Assembly: GCA_037176725.1 (NCBI GenBank)
Contig: JAZBRS010000059.1
Location: forward strand, 9,101,001-9,165,000
DNA: 64,000 nt
DNA from: Posidonia oceanica
Taxonomy: Eukaryota; Streptophyta; Magnoliopsida; Alismatales; Posidoniaceae
Reading direction: 5' to 3'
Part shown: positions 24,001 to 35,749 of the stretch, piece after piece
How the letters are laid out: every line of letters starts with the position of its first letter
Numbering within the stretch: position 1 is the stretch's first letter
Program-made: the position numbers and the translations under genes
Notes under the pieces: generated by a model
The model's input: the letters and a program-made list of their open reading frames with translations, nothing else
The model's database searches: none
Told to the model about the DNA's origin: nothing

Positions 24001-24383
24001 GTTTTGGTTGTAAACAAGTCCATCATGTCATAAGAGTTTATCCTTCCTCTTTATAGGATCAGTTTGAGGATTACTTTGAGATTCAACTAATTGAAAAGGC
24101 TTATATATGATGTCAAACTTCTGATAACCATGCCAAGTTCTTGACCAGTGCTAAAAATTCAGACGTAATAACCTCTCGCCAAAAAGAACTAAAAGTTCGT
24201 GATAATCATGTTTTTTTTTTTTTGCAAAACTGAGGTTGTTATTGCGCCCGGGATGTTACAATAACTTAAAACTGAGAGACTACTAAAGAAAATTGGATCA
24301 ATAGTAAAACCAAGGAACTCTGGAATAAACCATGGTATTGGTCAAAAAATACAATTTTAGAAAACATATTTTTTTACTTTAAT
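24001..24383. other. MATE 3' flank with a T-run-led repeat fragment
   Basis: The 3' untranslated region of the MATE gene is expected in the first 200 bases. A T13 run at 24211-24223, followed by TTGTTATTGCGCCCGGGATG, looks like the reversed 3' end of a retroposed sequence (LINE or SINE fragment). This is uncertain. Confidence 0.35.
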
Positions 24384-25374
24384 TTAGACTGTTTGGGTAC
24401 TGACAAAAACTTCGATCTAAAACTGGTCTCTTTTTTTCCAGCAAAATCATATTTTTCGGACAACCTCCTCCTCCCTCTCATACCCCCTTCTCCCTCTCGT
24501 TCCAATAAGTCCTCCTCCTCCCTCCCTTCTCCTTCTCATGCCCTCTTCTCCCTCTCTATCCGGCAAGCCCTCCTCCTCCCTCCCTTCTCCTTCCTCCATT
24601 TATCTCCCCAAATCCTTCCTCTCCCGCCTTTCCGACAAAGGTCTCCTCGCCTTCGAGGTGGTGCATGCCATGTCTTGCCTGGTGACCCTCCACCGCTCCC
24701 TCACCCCCACCTCTGTCGACCTCCTCTGGTTCACCACCATCTAGTCCGTCGGTGTCTCCCACCTCAACTCCGCCTCCCACGTCTACCTCGTCCGCCTCGC
24801 CTGTGTCGAGATACTCGATGACCTCGACCGCGTCGCCGCCACCATCTCCCGCCTCGCCTCCCACTCCCGCTCTCTCTCCCCTAGCCCTAAGGGTTCGAAC
24901 AGGTCTACTCCGACCTCAAGTCTGGATCCGCCGACTTCGACCGAAAGGTCGTCTTCCCGACCAAAACCCTCGACAGGAAGTTCAAAAAGATGGAGTCCTT
25001 CGTCTCCTCCACCTCCAACCTCTACGTCGAGATGGAAACACTGGCCGAGATGGAGGCCTCCGAGCAAAAGCTCGAGAGGTGGAAGAATTACAGTGGCCCG
25101 ATGACCACCGAAGCCATGATTGAAGCCGGCGAAATGGGCTGCCAAGAGAAACGGGCTGCCGACCGTCAAAGTTGAAGCCGACAAGGACAGGATGTTCATG
25201 GTTGGATTTGCTGTTGAAGTACTCAAAACTCAAAAACAAAGTTAAAAACTATTTTTAACCAAATATTTTTTCAAACCACAGTTTTCAAAGTTTTTGATTG
25301 TACAAAGAAAATAAAAATATATATTTTCAAAATTATAGTTAGAATCCTAAGATCCATCCAAACAGACCCTAACT
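24384..25374. mobile_element. Possible Pack-type TIR element carrying a DUF3475 fragment
   Basis: The inverted words TTAGACTGTTTGGGT (about 24384) and ATCCATCCAAACAGACCCTAA (about 25352-25372, reading TTAGGGTCTGTTTGGAT on the other strand) bracket the DUF3475 pseudogene and AT-rich shoulders. TCTGTTTGG-type ends are common on plant non-autonomous DNA transposons. The matching part is only about 15 bases and I could not pair a target duplication, so this is a hypothesis. Confidence 0.4.
24538..25173 (+). pseudogene. DUF3475 (PSK-SIMULATOR family) N-terminal fragment, broken
   Basis: The plus-strand translation reads LSDKGLLAFEVVHAMSCLV (family form GxLAFEVAxxMSKLVHLW), then HLNSASHVYLVRLACVEIL. 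After a frameshift it continues with KFKKMESFVSSTSNLYVEME (family form KVKKMERFVAATANLYQEME). This is the DUF3475 half of the plant DUF3475/DUF668 proteins. A TAG stop at 24742-24744 interrupts the first part, and a shift near 24895 displaces the second. Similarity fades after about 25115 and no DUF668 half follows. It is more divergent than, and not an obvious recent copy of, the intact family member at 48488-50064. It ends before the intron position of that gene, so retroposition cannot be tested. Confidence 0.8.
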
Positions 25375-25705
25375 AGTCGATGTAACATCGAAGATCATTT
25401 CCTGTAGGTGTCTACAATATCATTTCCTGTAGGTAGCTAATCTTAGTCATTGAATTTCTTAAGTTGAGATGGAAGGTTACGATAACATCGGAGATAACCA
25501 CTCATTCTTCCTTTTTGCCACTAAAGACACCATTACTGTTGTCGAAGACGTAGTATCGCTCCTGACACGAGAATCTGTCCAAGAAATTCGTGAGAGGGAT
25601 GTTGTGGCGACCATAGACGACTGGGCCATCCATTTCTTCACCAATGCCTCTGCCACATCATCCTCCGACCTTAGTGTTCTGGGAGCAGGCGGAGACGAAG
25701 TCTTA
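25375..25705. other. Short spacer with an 83-codon frame of unknown status
   Basis: A plus-strand frame at 25469-25720 codes for 83 residues with no recognised domain, and its antisense is also open. I see no further support for a gene. Confidence 0.3.
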
Positions 25706-25922
25706 GTGTGCATTTGTTAAGCAGCTCTTCCAGCTCCCAATTGGGAACTAATTCTCCAAACAAACACCAAAATGAAGGAGTACTCTTGACCATGGTTTGG
25801 AGCTCTTACTTTTGTAGCCAACGAAGAATTTTGGGAGCTAGTTTCAGCAACTCTTCCAAGGAGTTGGCTACAATTGTGGGCTTCCAATTTGGGAGCTAGG
25901 AGTTGGGCCAAATAAACACCTC
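25706..25922. mobile_element. Short TIR element (MITE)
   Basis: The ends are imperfect inverted repeats of about 35 bp. The left is GTGTGCATTTG followed by CTCTTCCAGCTCCCAATT. The right, read backward, is GTGTTTATTTG followed by ACTCCTAGCTCCCAAATT. Inside, GGAGCT and AGTTGG words recur. I could not settle the target duplication, so the superfamily is left open. Confidence 0.65.
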
Positions 25923-26795
25923 CTAAGGTTTGGGTTGCATGTGGTGGTAGTTGGAGGTGGGCCTGGTGGAGGGGAGGGGGAAGAATGAGATGAGGGTTTC
26001 CACTATCATTAAGAAAATGGGAGGGGGAATGGTGAGGCAAGGCAAGGTTGAGCGCAGGAGCGAGAGTGGGAGGCAAAGCGGGAGATGGCAACAACAACAC
26101 GATCAAGGTCGTTGAGCATCTCAACACAAGCAACGAAGAGGGGAGAGAGGTGGTCGATGGAGTTGAGGGAGACATTCACGGACTAGATGGTGGTCAAAGT
26201 GGGAAGACGGTAGGTGTGTGGTCAGAGGAGGATGAGTTAAGTACTTCAAGGGTTTAAACGTTTCTTCTTCTTTATAATCTTGATCGTAGATTAAAATGTA
26301 ATGGTCCAGAATCAATGTAATTTATATACTTGCAACAAACAAAGTTATAAGCACCAACACACACATTTCCTTGTTATACTAAATAAAAATGTAGAAAGTG
26401 CAGACAGACCTGAGTGAGCAACAAAATCACAAGTGAACCATATAAACGCGAGCATTGGCTCTTGCCTGTAAGTTATAAAACAAGATTGGAAAAATAAACT
26501 TGATAAGAAAAAGGCTCGTTACAAAGGGCATGACTACACCTGAAACATGATACAACAGTTGTCCTATTTTTCCAACTTACCGTTCCCAGAAAAATGAATT
26601 GCTATATGGAAATAGAGGAGGCATCGGATAATACTAGCACCAACTACTGCCTGCTACATTCAATTTACGAACTCTAAGTGACAACTACACATTCAGAAAA
26701 TTTTAGAAAAGAAGAAAATGGAGGATAGAGGATAGAGGCTGAAGGAATGGCTATCATACATACACCTGCATTTACGTCAGGACTTTTGCAATATG
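25923..26795. other. 3' flank of the BIG gene, no other gene recognised
   Basis: The 3' untranslated region of the BIG gene should lie next to 26795. The GC-richer part at 26040-26260 has short open frames on both strands and resembles no known domain. Confidence 0.4.
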
Positions 26796-29700
26796 TCAAC
26801 ATGACTGAAGCAGAACAGGACCAACACAAGTGCTAAGCATATCGCTCAGTGCCACCTGAACTTCATTAGACCCATGCTCACAGCTAATCAAACCTGATAG
26901 AAGGGGGAAGAACCCAGCCAAATTCTTCTGGAAGGAGGAAACACCAAGTTCGCAAATGGCTTGGAGGGTAGCTACAATGACGGGTGCCCGTGCTGCCAGC
27001 TCTCGCCGTTTTGCTGAACCAAGTGGAATCAACCAATGAGTAGTACACTGGGCACTTGAAATAGGATCAGCAAGGAGACTAGATTTTGCTGTGTCAAGAT
27101 ACACCTGCAGGACTTCCTTGCAAAGAACAACAAGGTGCTCCTCAAGTTCTATATCCTCATCATTGGGAGGCTGGTCTATGATGACATTCTGTAGTAGTGT
27201 GAGACAAATCTGATATGATTCATTCTCAAGGCGAAGCAGTGGAGGGTCCTGCATCTGGGTCATGGGGCCAAACTCCTGTATTTTTGACCTCAAACCGTTG
27301 TCACTGTTTATCTTGTGGGCATGAGATGCCACAGCATGCAAAGCTTGAAAAAGTAGCAGTGTGTTCTTTATAGACAATTGGGGCCTATACATGTTATAGA
27401 TCTCCATCACAGCCTGAAAAAACCAGAATGAGCTAAGAGAAATGCAATTGTTATTTCAAAACATTGAAATATCAAGGATTGCACTCTGGTCATTGTCATG
27501 TTTGACACTAGTAAGCACTGTGAAAGTAAGAACAAAAAAAGACGCATGATACAGTAAATAATCTAGACCAAACAGACACATAGGATTGTCAAAAATGCAA
27601 GCTGTAATCACTCTGGTTCAACATTGTCTCCACTCTCCTTATCATTGCAAGTGCTTAGAACTGGTGGTCGTACTTGTTAAATATATAAGTCATGCACTCT
27701 TTAACACTAATTGGTTTTATTGTATTATTTAACAAGGTACCAGACCCCATCCAGGTTTGGACTCTCCTCGGTGACACATTTATGAGCATTTTCTGGGTAT
27801 TTTTCCTATTATACATGTTCTATCATGTGTTTGCACATTCTAGTCATGCATCACCTTTAAGTCATGCACTCATTAACACCAATTGGTTTTAGTTTAGTGG
27901 TTAACAGTGGTTCTAAAAACCTTTGCCTCGAAAAATAACGATAATGCCTTAATGGCTTAATCTCAGTAAGAAGAAACTTACATTTGACATCCAAAACAAA
28001 AGGCAGCTTTACAATTTTTTAAAAAGAATATAAAAGTAAGCCTTACTTGATATGCATCCATTTACATATATACAAAATTTTATGATTCAACTTCTGAACA
28101 AGCTAGTGTAAATAAGATGAGAAGATTATTTTTCACATCATCTGTAACACGTTATGCACAAAATCTAGCATTCCATAACCAAGTGTGAGAGTTGAGGCAA
28201 ATTCGCAACATGCTATTATTTCATATTTCCTCAAAGAAAATGTAGCTAGTTTATCAACTGCCACAAGATATTTAGGAGTGCCGAAAAATAGACAAACCTG
28301 AATCAACAAGAGTTGAACCGCGGCACGGCACTTGGCATCAGTGATTGCAAAATACAACATTCTTGACCTTTGGTTTTCTGCATCATGATTTTCTGTATTA
28401 AACATCGCAGTGTCTGATGAAAAATCTTCAATATGAGAAAAATCAGGGAGTGTTGCAATAGCTGCTTCTTTAAGTGAGGAAATGACTTCTAGCCATTTGT
28501 CCTCTGAAAAGAGAGACCCAGCATTGCTCATCAAACGAACAAATGCAGCAATACCAATGCCAGCAAGGCTTTGATGGGGTCGCTTAATGAAATTTGTCAA
28601 TAAAGTCAACACCTTCCTCAGTAGTGGGTTGACTGTGTCATAAAAGTTGACAAAGAGATCAACAACTAGTTGGAGGGCCAATGTACAAGTTTCATAAAGC
28701 CATGCATCTTGATCTTCATTCACATCATTTTCAAGCCCTTGCACATGTGATCCCCCATAAGGATCAATAGCATGACGAACATAATCAAAAATTGGGAAAA
28801 GCACAGAGTCAAACACACGCTCCCACAAGGGCAACGAAAATAGATGGCCATGGTAGCGTAATGTCTCGAAAAGAATTTCCATGGCACCTTTCCTTATTTC
28901 AGGCCTTAGATCAAATGTAAGCTCTGACAATCCTGAAGCAAAAGGATGACTTTCAATAATTTGTAGAAAAAAATGTAAAAGCAATAACGAGTACCATGAT
29001 ACGAACCTGCTAACAAGGGGAACCAGAAATAAAGATGTTCATCTTTATCAGAAAATTGTGGGCACTCTTGTATTCCATTGTTTTCTGTACGAGATGATTG
29101 AATTATTTTCCCTGAAGCCTCCTTGTCCTTGTTTCTTGCAGAGTTTCCAACCTCTCCTTCTGCTAGCTTTACAGCACAAAACCGAAGAAAAGCTAATGCA
29201 TTGAGGCTGATGTCTTTGTTAAACCTACTGTTGGTGAATGCAATCAAGCAATTCACAAAGTCTGTAAAGGTGGTGGTGTCAGTTTCAGTTATGCAAGGGA
29301 AACAATCCCGCACAATTTTCTCGATAATTTCAAAGGCCAACATCACAATATTCTTGTGCTCATCATAAGATGCCGTTGAAAATACCTGAACAAAATAGCA
29401 TGTTCGGCAACCATCTGATTGAATATTAAAGAGAAAATGAAAAAGAAAAAAAAGATACCATGAACATGCTTTTCCATCCTGACTTGACGTGATTGACACG
29501 AGTCAAAACCATTTGGGAGACACATCTGATTATTAACTCCCTGATTTCAACAGCTCTGCTTTTGCGCATCACAATGACAAAGGGCTTCATAAATTCATTC
29601 TGGAAATTATAATTTGCCAGTTCTTCTCGCTCCAAAAACTTCATGGAAAGCTGGCGTAAGGAATCCATAGCAAAAATTGCAATTGAGAGGTTCTCAGAAC

Positions 29701-32700
29701 AGCCAATTGTGACGAAGAAATCAGAGAGAACATGCCAAACGCTTGACCACACAAGCCTGATGCGGTTCATGTTATAGTGCCTGCATGGAATATACCAAAT
29801 TGCCAACATGACCTTAATCAACATTACAGATGGATGTCATAGACAAATGAAAGTTGTGTAAAGATTATTTCTTACGCAATCTCAACAATCTTTGTTAGAC
29901 TGAAAACTCGTGGGTCAGAGGTGGATCGTAATTCTTCCATAGAAACCTTACAAAGTGCTCTGACAAAATCAATTACAGCTTCACTGTTCAGCTTTGGGCT
30001 TCTCGTAAATATCCGGTTCATCTCAGAAGGTCCAATTTGTTCCAACATGTTTAGGTTGGAAACTAACTTGTTCACCTGTTCACTTGTAGCAAGTCCAGAA
30101 GCATGTCCACCAACACCAGCACTATCGTATGAACCCCTTCTGACAGCCGATGCAGAATGTTGAATTCGTCCAGGGCCCTTTTTCTTTAGCACAGGAAGGA
30201 TTGATGATTTCACTTGTTTAGCTTTATCTGTTTCAGTCTGAGGTAACGCAAAGAAAGCAGCATCAGGAGGTGCACCCTCTCCTAATAGGTGCAAATGTTC
30301 AAACCGAGATACACACGTCAAGATATGCTCCCATGCTTCTTGTAAATAATTTCCATCTTCATCTGCAATTGTTACAATTGCCTGTGGAATATGTTGAGTG
30401 TGTTTTCCATGTGAGAACATAAGCCAAATTGCAAACTTCAAAATATATTTGCTTATCACAAAATAAAAATATGCAAATGTATGGACATAAAAAGAGCTGG
30501 TAAGTAGGTATGTTCATGCATAATAATGGCAGCCCATCGTTAGAATTGCAACTTGATGGATCCATATAGCAAGAAACAAATTGGAATTTGCTGTTGATAG
30601 AAATTAGGCTGTTAGATATAGGCAGCTATGTAGGAATGAATACAGAACTACTGGATGCATACTAAATTTACGAAGTACCTGTGACACTCCAAACATACGA
30701 AAGTTATGATACTGGGTGATATACGAAGACTACTGTGCATGAGAATATACATGTAACATGTTTGATGCAAAATTAATCTCCCCACAGTACTAGCAAAAAC
30801 AAACAGAAGACCAATCCCTGTAACTGTCTAATATTATTTGTCACAGACCCACATTTCATGAAATATAAAAGACAATTGAGGAAACAAACCTTGATAGCAT
30901 CAATATTTTTCTGTTTTATATCTGCAGCTGAGTGTAGGGATGTAAATTTAGCTAGTGAAGTAACAAAAGCATCTCTATGAGTCTTCATGGACATAACTGC
31001 TGTAACATGGATTGCATGACGGAATCCCTCTAAACAAAGGGAAATTACAATTTCATCATCGCTCTGGTCAAGTGGGACACTGAAGGCAGCCAGCATTGGT
31101 GCCCAGCATACCTCAATCATAAATCTCAGAATAACTACATCTGTTGCTGGATAATATGCTGACCTACAGAGTAGATGAGAACATAAATCAATCAGACAAT
31201 ATAGGTCAAAGACTCAATATTTTGCAGGGTAAGACACTAGTATCAGTTTCTTACAGGATTTATTTGCAATTGATGTATAAGAATTTTAAGAGAACAAATT
31301 TCGACTTGCATGTCAATTATCTATCAAATGATGAGTAAAATTTCTTACTCAGATTTGCGTGCTTTTTCTTTGAATTGTTCTTGCATTCGCCGGATGAGAT
31401 CATCACTGGTTGCAGATTTATCTTCTCCTCGCTTTCGAATTACAATGTTCAAAATGCTATCTAGTCCTAGTATTTTGGTGGAATTCATGGATTGATTGTG
31501 TTGAGGGGTTAGATCGTCTTCTTTCATCTTAATCTCATTCTTCAATATGCGCCCATATAAAGATCTCATATATTCTTCAGGTAAATCCTTCCCATCATCA
31601 ATACCACGATTGTTCCTTATAAAATCATCTGCTGACATCTGCGTCAAGGAATTAGAATGAAAATTACATGGTTGTAGATAAAAACAAACACGATGCTTTA
31701 AAAATGACTCTATGAATAGTCACAAACCTTATTTTTGACCATTGGGTTGTGTGCATCAGTGTTGAGCAAAATTACAGAGTATGCAAGAACATACGCTGTG
31801 TCGGCACTGCTGAAAGCCTTTGGGTTACATTTGCAATAACGTTCAGAAAATTTTTCCATGATGCGATCAATCTTTTGTGCTTCACCAGGCAACCTAAAGC
31901 CTTGTAGGAAGACTCTAATTGCTTCGTCGAAATTCATACCTTGAAAGTTAAACGAATCCACATAGGCATGCATAACTTTAAGGGACATTTCTTCCCTCTC
32001 TCCTAGATAATCACCAATCAAAGTCTTGTTCAAGCCAGAAGCATTCTTGAGAAAGGTAGCTATTTCCTCTGGGGATTCACCTACCTTCTTCGCCGTTATA
32101 AGGAAATCAATCCCTTTCTTAGGTTTACGATTAAAGAGAGATATGCCTTCCTGCCATTTAATGCATTAAATTTAAAATAATGACATTATGTATTTGACAG
32201 TTATGACCAATGAACTGGTTGCAGTAATGTAGATTTTTTTATTTTACCTGAAGTTCAAGCTTGTAAGCTCGGCGTTGTTCAAGAGATGCAGCTTCTAAGA
32301 CTCCATTCGCTGTATCAGATTGAGATTCAGGCCCTTCAGCGATCTCCTCACTGTTACCATTAGCCACAGGCATCTCCGTTCCACTCTCAATACTATCCTC
32401 AAGTGAATCTGGTTTTTTGGGGGAATGTGGATCAGGAATACGCAGTTGTTTATTCATCCAATCTCCCATTGATTTCAGAATTTCCACCAAGCACCTCATT
32501 GCTTCAAGTTTCATAGAGGCTTCCTGAGGTGGCAGTAGAGTGGTAGCAACTCCTGGGGTTACACCTTGAGCAGTTTTGAGCAGACCAGTTACCATCCTGT
32601 AAGTAGATAGAATGTGAAATTCAAAGTTGTAGTGATGGACATATTGCGAACATTAAGAGAACCACAATACCTTTCAAATATGTTTGATGAGTTCACGTCA

Positions 32701-35003
32701 CAATCGTAGTTTATAAACACATCTACTAGTATCTGTGAGTCCACACATAGCTTCTCAAGGAATCGAAGAACTATCATTTTCTGCTGAAAATTGGGCTGTG
32801 CTACATTTTCCAAAACTCTAAGAACAATCATTGGGAAGAACACTCCAATCTCTGCCTTCAGACCTGGTCTGAATCTTGACACTAGGCTCATGAAAATTGA
32901 GCAAGATAGCTGAAAAACAATCATAAGTGGGGAAGCACTGTTCTTCAAAAGCGACAGACAGAGATACTGCTTGATAGCTCCCAAAAACCTTCCATATCAC
33001 AAAGTAAATCATCAGATCTGTATATATTTATAAGTGAAATATCAGAATAACAATGAATTTTTAATATATTTTCAGTCATAAGAAGGTAAAAATATGAAGA
33101 GTTCTTCGTACAGTAAGAGAAATCATGAATAAATATCCATTAAAGGAAAAAACAACAACCATGCGTTGATCCCACTATGTGGGGTCGGCTAAATGAATGC
33201 TCTCTCTCCATTTAAATTCATTTCATAAGGTGTGGCTATAAGTATTATGCTGATAAAAAAGAGGCCTTAGACAAAGCTGAGGCAACTCTCTTCAACCTGG
33301 GTTTGAGGCCAGAAATATGAATGGTAACTCCACACAGGCAGAGCTCCTTTATTAGGCAGGATGTAGAAAAGAAATGTGATACGACACAACATTGTTGAAA
33401 GATACTGGTAAGGAACTGAAAATATGTTGATCTAGGCCAGCTTTCATGATGGCAATCACAAGCAGGAATGGTGTTTCAAAAAGTGAGTTAGCCTGCTTAA
33501 GTAGTTTGAGGCAAGCCCTTTTTTCTCATCTCTGTAGGGCACTTGTTTAGGCGGGATGAGAATTTCCAGCAAAAGTAATCATTCTTTTTTCACGCTTTGA
33601 GTTTGTTGCCTTATGTGGGAATTTCTCATTTAACAATTGAGCTTTTGTTTTAAAAGAGTTTTGTACTTCCACGGCAAGGTAAATGACTTCATGCATTGCA
33701 AGATTCAAAATTGAGAACAAACAGAAACTCCATTCCATGCAAGTATAATGATAAAGTTAGCAGAGCAGACTGAACAACAAAGACAATTTTGGTACTCCCC
33801 ATACCTCTCGCTCGTCCTAAACACAGCTCCCGCATTCTCCAACAAGATCTTGAGCAACTCCAAAGCCACGATCTTCCCCCTCATCTGCGCAGGATCCGCC
33901 AACGCCTCCTTTGGAGGAGACTTCATCGAAAGCTTACAAAGCGCCCTGAACACCAGAAACGCATCCCTCCTGAGCTTACTCCCAATCTGCACCTCCAAAT
34001 CCTCGTCCCCATCTCCATCCACCCCAAGCTCCCCTTTCCTCCCCTCCAATGCCGTCTTATACATACTAATCTCCCAGTACTTGGCGTCCAACATATCCTT
34101 ATCCGTGGAATCCAGCAAATCTGTCGGGTTCGTCGTTTCCACCGCCGTCGACTCGAACGCCCCATCATGCACCCCACAACCACCCGCCCTCGGCGTCCCG
34201 GGATTCAACACAACGTCAATATCATTGATAATCTTCGTAATAAACCCCTGCACAAACTGCGTCATGTTCACATCCACCTGCCCCGCTCCTCCACCCTTCT
34301 CCCCGGGCTCCATCAGCTCCGCGACAACAATCGGCTGCACCGGCACCGTCGACGAGTCGGCCTCCATCCTTCTAAACACGATCACCAGCATCTGGATCAG
34401 CGACGCCTTGGCCGTCGTCTGGTTCACCGCGTTCTTACTCCCCAAGTACACGTCGTAGCACGTCCTCACGATCTGGAGCAGGCAGTCCCCATGGATCCGG
34501 AGTGACGTCGACGTGACGGCGGACAGAAGCGTCTTCAGCACCAGTAACTCCACCGCGTCGTCGCCGAGATCCGCGCACTTGCAGACCGCATCAATCACCC
34601 GGACGAGGAGCTTCACGTCGGGGGGGCACTCTGGATCGGAGTCGACCTCGCCGTGGAGGTGTCCGTGGGCGATGAGCTTCTGGAGGCAGTCGAGAGCGGG
34701 ATCCGCGATCTTGAGGAATCCGGAGGCGGCAGCGGCGAGGAGAGGGGAGAGGATGAGGTCGGTGTCGGAGAGGGAGTAGTCGTCGAGGGGGCCGGGGAGG
34801 GAGGAGTGGGGAGAGGTGGGGGAGGAAGGTTGGGGGAGGTATGGGGAGGGGAAGGATTCGACGAGGGACTTGCACTGGGAGGCGATCTTGGAGTGCTTGC
34901 GCCAGGAGGCGGATTTGATGATGCGGTCGAGGGAGGGGAGGATGAGGGAGGTGAGGCGGGAGGAGGGCGGTGGTAGTGGCCCATTGGTGGCTTCCTCCGC
35001 CAT
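26796..35003 (-). CDS. BIG2: BIG-type ARF guanine-nucleotide exchange factor (BIG2/BIG3 group)
   Basis: Large ARF-GEF that loads GTP on ARF1-class GTPases at the trans-Golgi network to start coated-vesicle budding. Eleven exons, all with GT..AG junctions on the minus strand: 35003-33805, 32988-32671, 32596-32248, 32150-31728, 31638-31349, 31163-30890, 30381-29876, 29780-29459, 29385-29007, 28932-28298, 27413-26796. They total 5313 nt (1770 residues plus stop) and stay in frame, matching the family length (about 1750-1790). Order: DCB domain from the N-terminus; HUS box NYDCD at 493-497; Sec7 domain from about 623, with the glutamic finger in FRLPGEAQ (Glu712) and [14 protein letters not shown] around 741-757; then HDS domains to the C-terminal VQVALSDML segment. 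Wording fits Arabidopsis BIG2 best (for example [19 protein letters not shown]), but residue 750 is Leu, as in BIG3. Exon 1 is very GC-rich; later exons are not. The start context GCCGCCGAAAAATGG lies behind a CT-rich leader. Confidence 0.95.
33165..33330 (+). repeat. SINE-like repeat in BIG intron 1
   Basis: The phrase TGATCCCACTATGTGGGGTCGGCTAAATGAA is a form of a widely dispersed plant short-interspersed-repeat core (CCCACTAGGTGGGGTCGGCTA). It follows a CAACAAC-type stretch. The element's true ends are not clear. It lies wholly inside the first intron (32989-33804) and does not touch a splice site. Confidence 0.45.
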
Positions 35004-35311
35004 TTTTCGGCGGCGGAGGAGGGTGGATCTGGGAGAGTGGGAGGAGGAGGAGGAAGAAGAGTGGAACGGCAGGAAAGAGGAAGATGGATGAAGATTGAAG
35101 GATGACTCTTTTGGATTTTGGAGAGGGAGGTGGTGGGAAGAAATGGAGCGAGATTTTGGTGTGAGAGGGGTGGGTTCAGTTTGAAGCGTGAGACTTTACT
35201 GGAGAGTTGAGAGAGTGAGTTTTGTTTTTTACTTTTTTGGATTTTGAGATGGAATTAGATTCTAATTCTACCGCAAGAAGGATTTTTGATGCTCTCTTGT
35301 GTGATTATGAT
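35004..35311 (-). promoter_or_regulatory. BIG 5' leader and proximal promoter region
   Basis: About 308 bases separate the BIG start codon from the 3' end of the upstream LINE. The first 100 (35004-35100) are a CT-rich tract on the coding strand, typical of a 5' leader. I could not pick out a convincing TATA box. Any further promoter sequence must lie inside or beyond the LINE. Confidence 0.45.
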
Positions 35312-35749
35312 GGCTTTTTTTTTTTACGATTTAGAATTCTATTAATAATAATTTGACTATGAGTATCACAGTCAAGCAAGAATTACGAAATACCAAACTA
35401 AAAAATCAAGTCAAGGATGGAAGACAAAAATAAAACCATCCATGAGGTTAAGGAGAACCCATCCACAAAATGACATGAACACTGTTCAAAGTAAAATAAA
35501 AACAGAGGCCAATCAGAGAGTTTGGCCACCACCCATCCTGCCAAGTCTAACTTAAGAACTAAAAAAAACGAAGTACCAGTGTATCAGAGTATCAGTAGGA
35601 AACTGTTAAGATTACAAACCAAATTAAATATTAGCAACATCTGGAGCAAAAGGGCCCAGATTAGGAATATCTGAAATATTAATAGGATCGTCTGACACTA
35701 CTTCTGTTTCGTTGGAAGTAATTTGCACCACCTGCGAAGAGTCCCATTC

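Noticed and set aside
24393..24864. Pro/Ser/Leu-rich 142- and 102-codon frames
   Set aside because: They are alternative frames of the CT-rich DUF3475 pseudogene.
33748..34505. Open frames of 236 and 238 codons on the + strand
   Set aside because: They lie antisense to GC-rich exon 1 of the BIG gene. Their peptides are low-complexity shadows and the minus-strand frame has the real domains.
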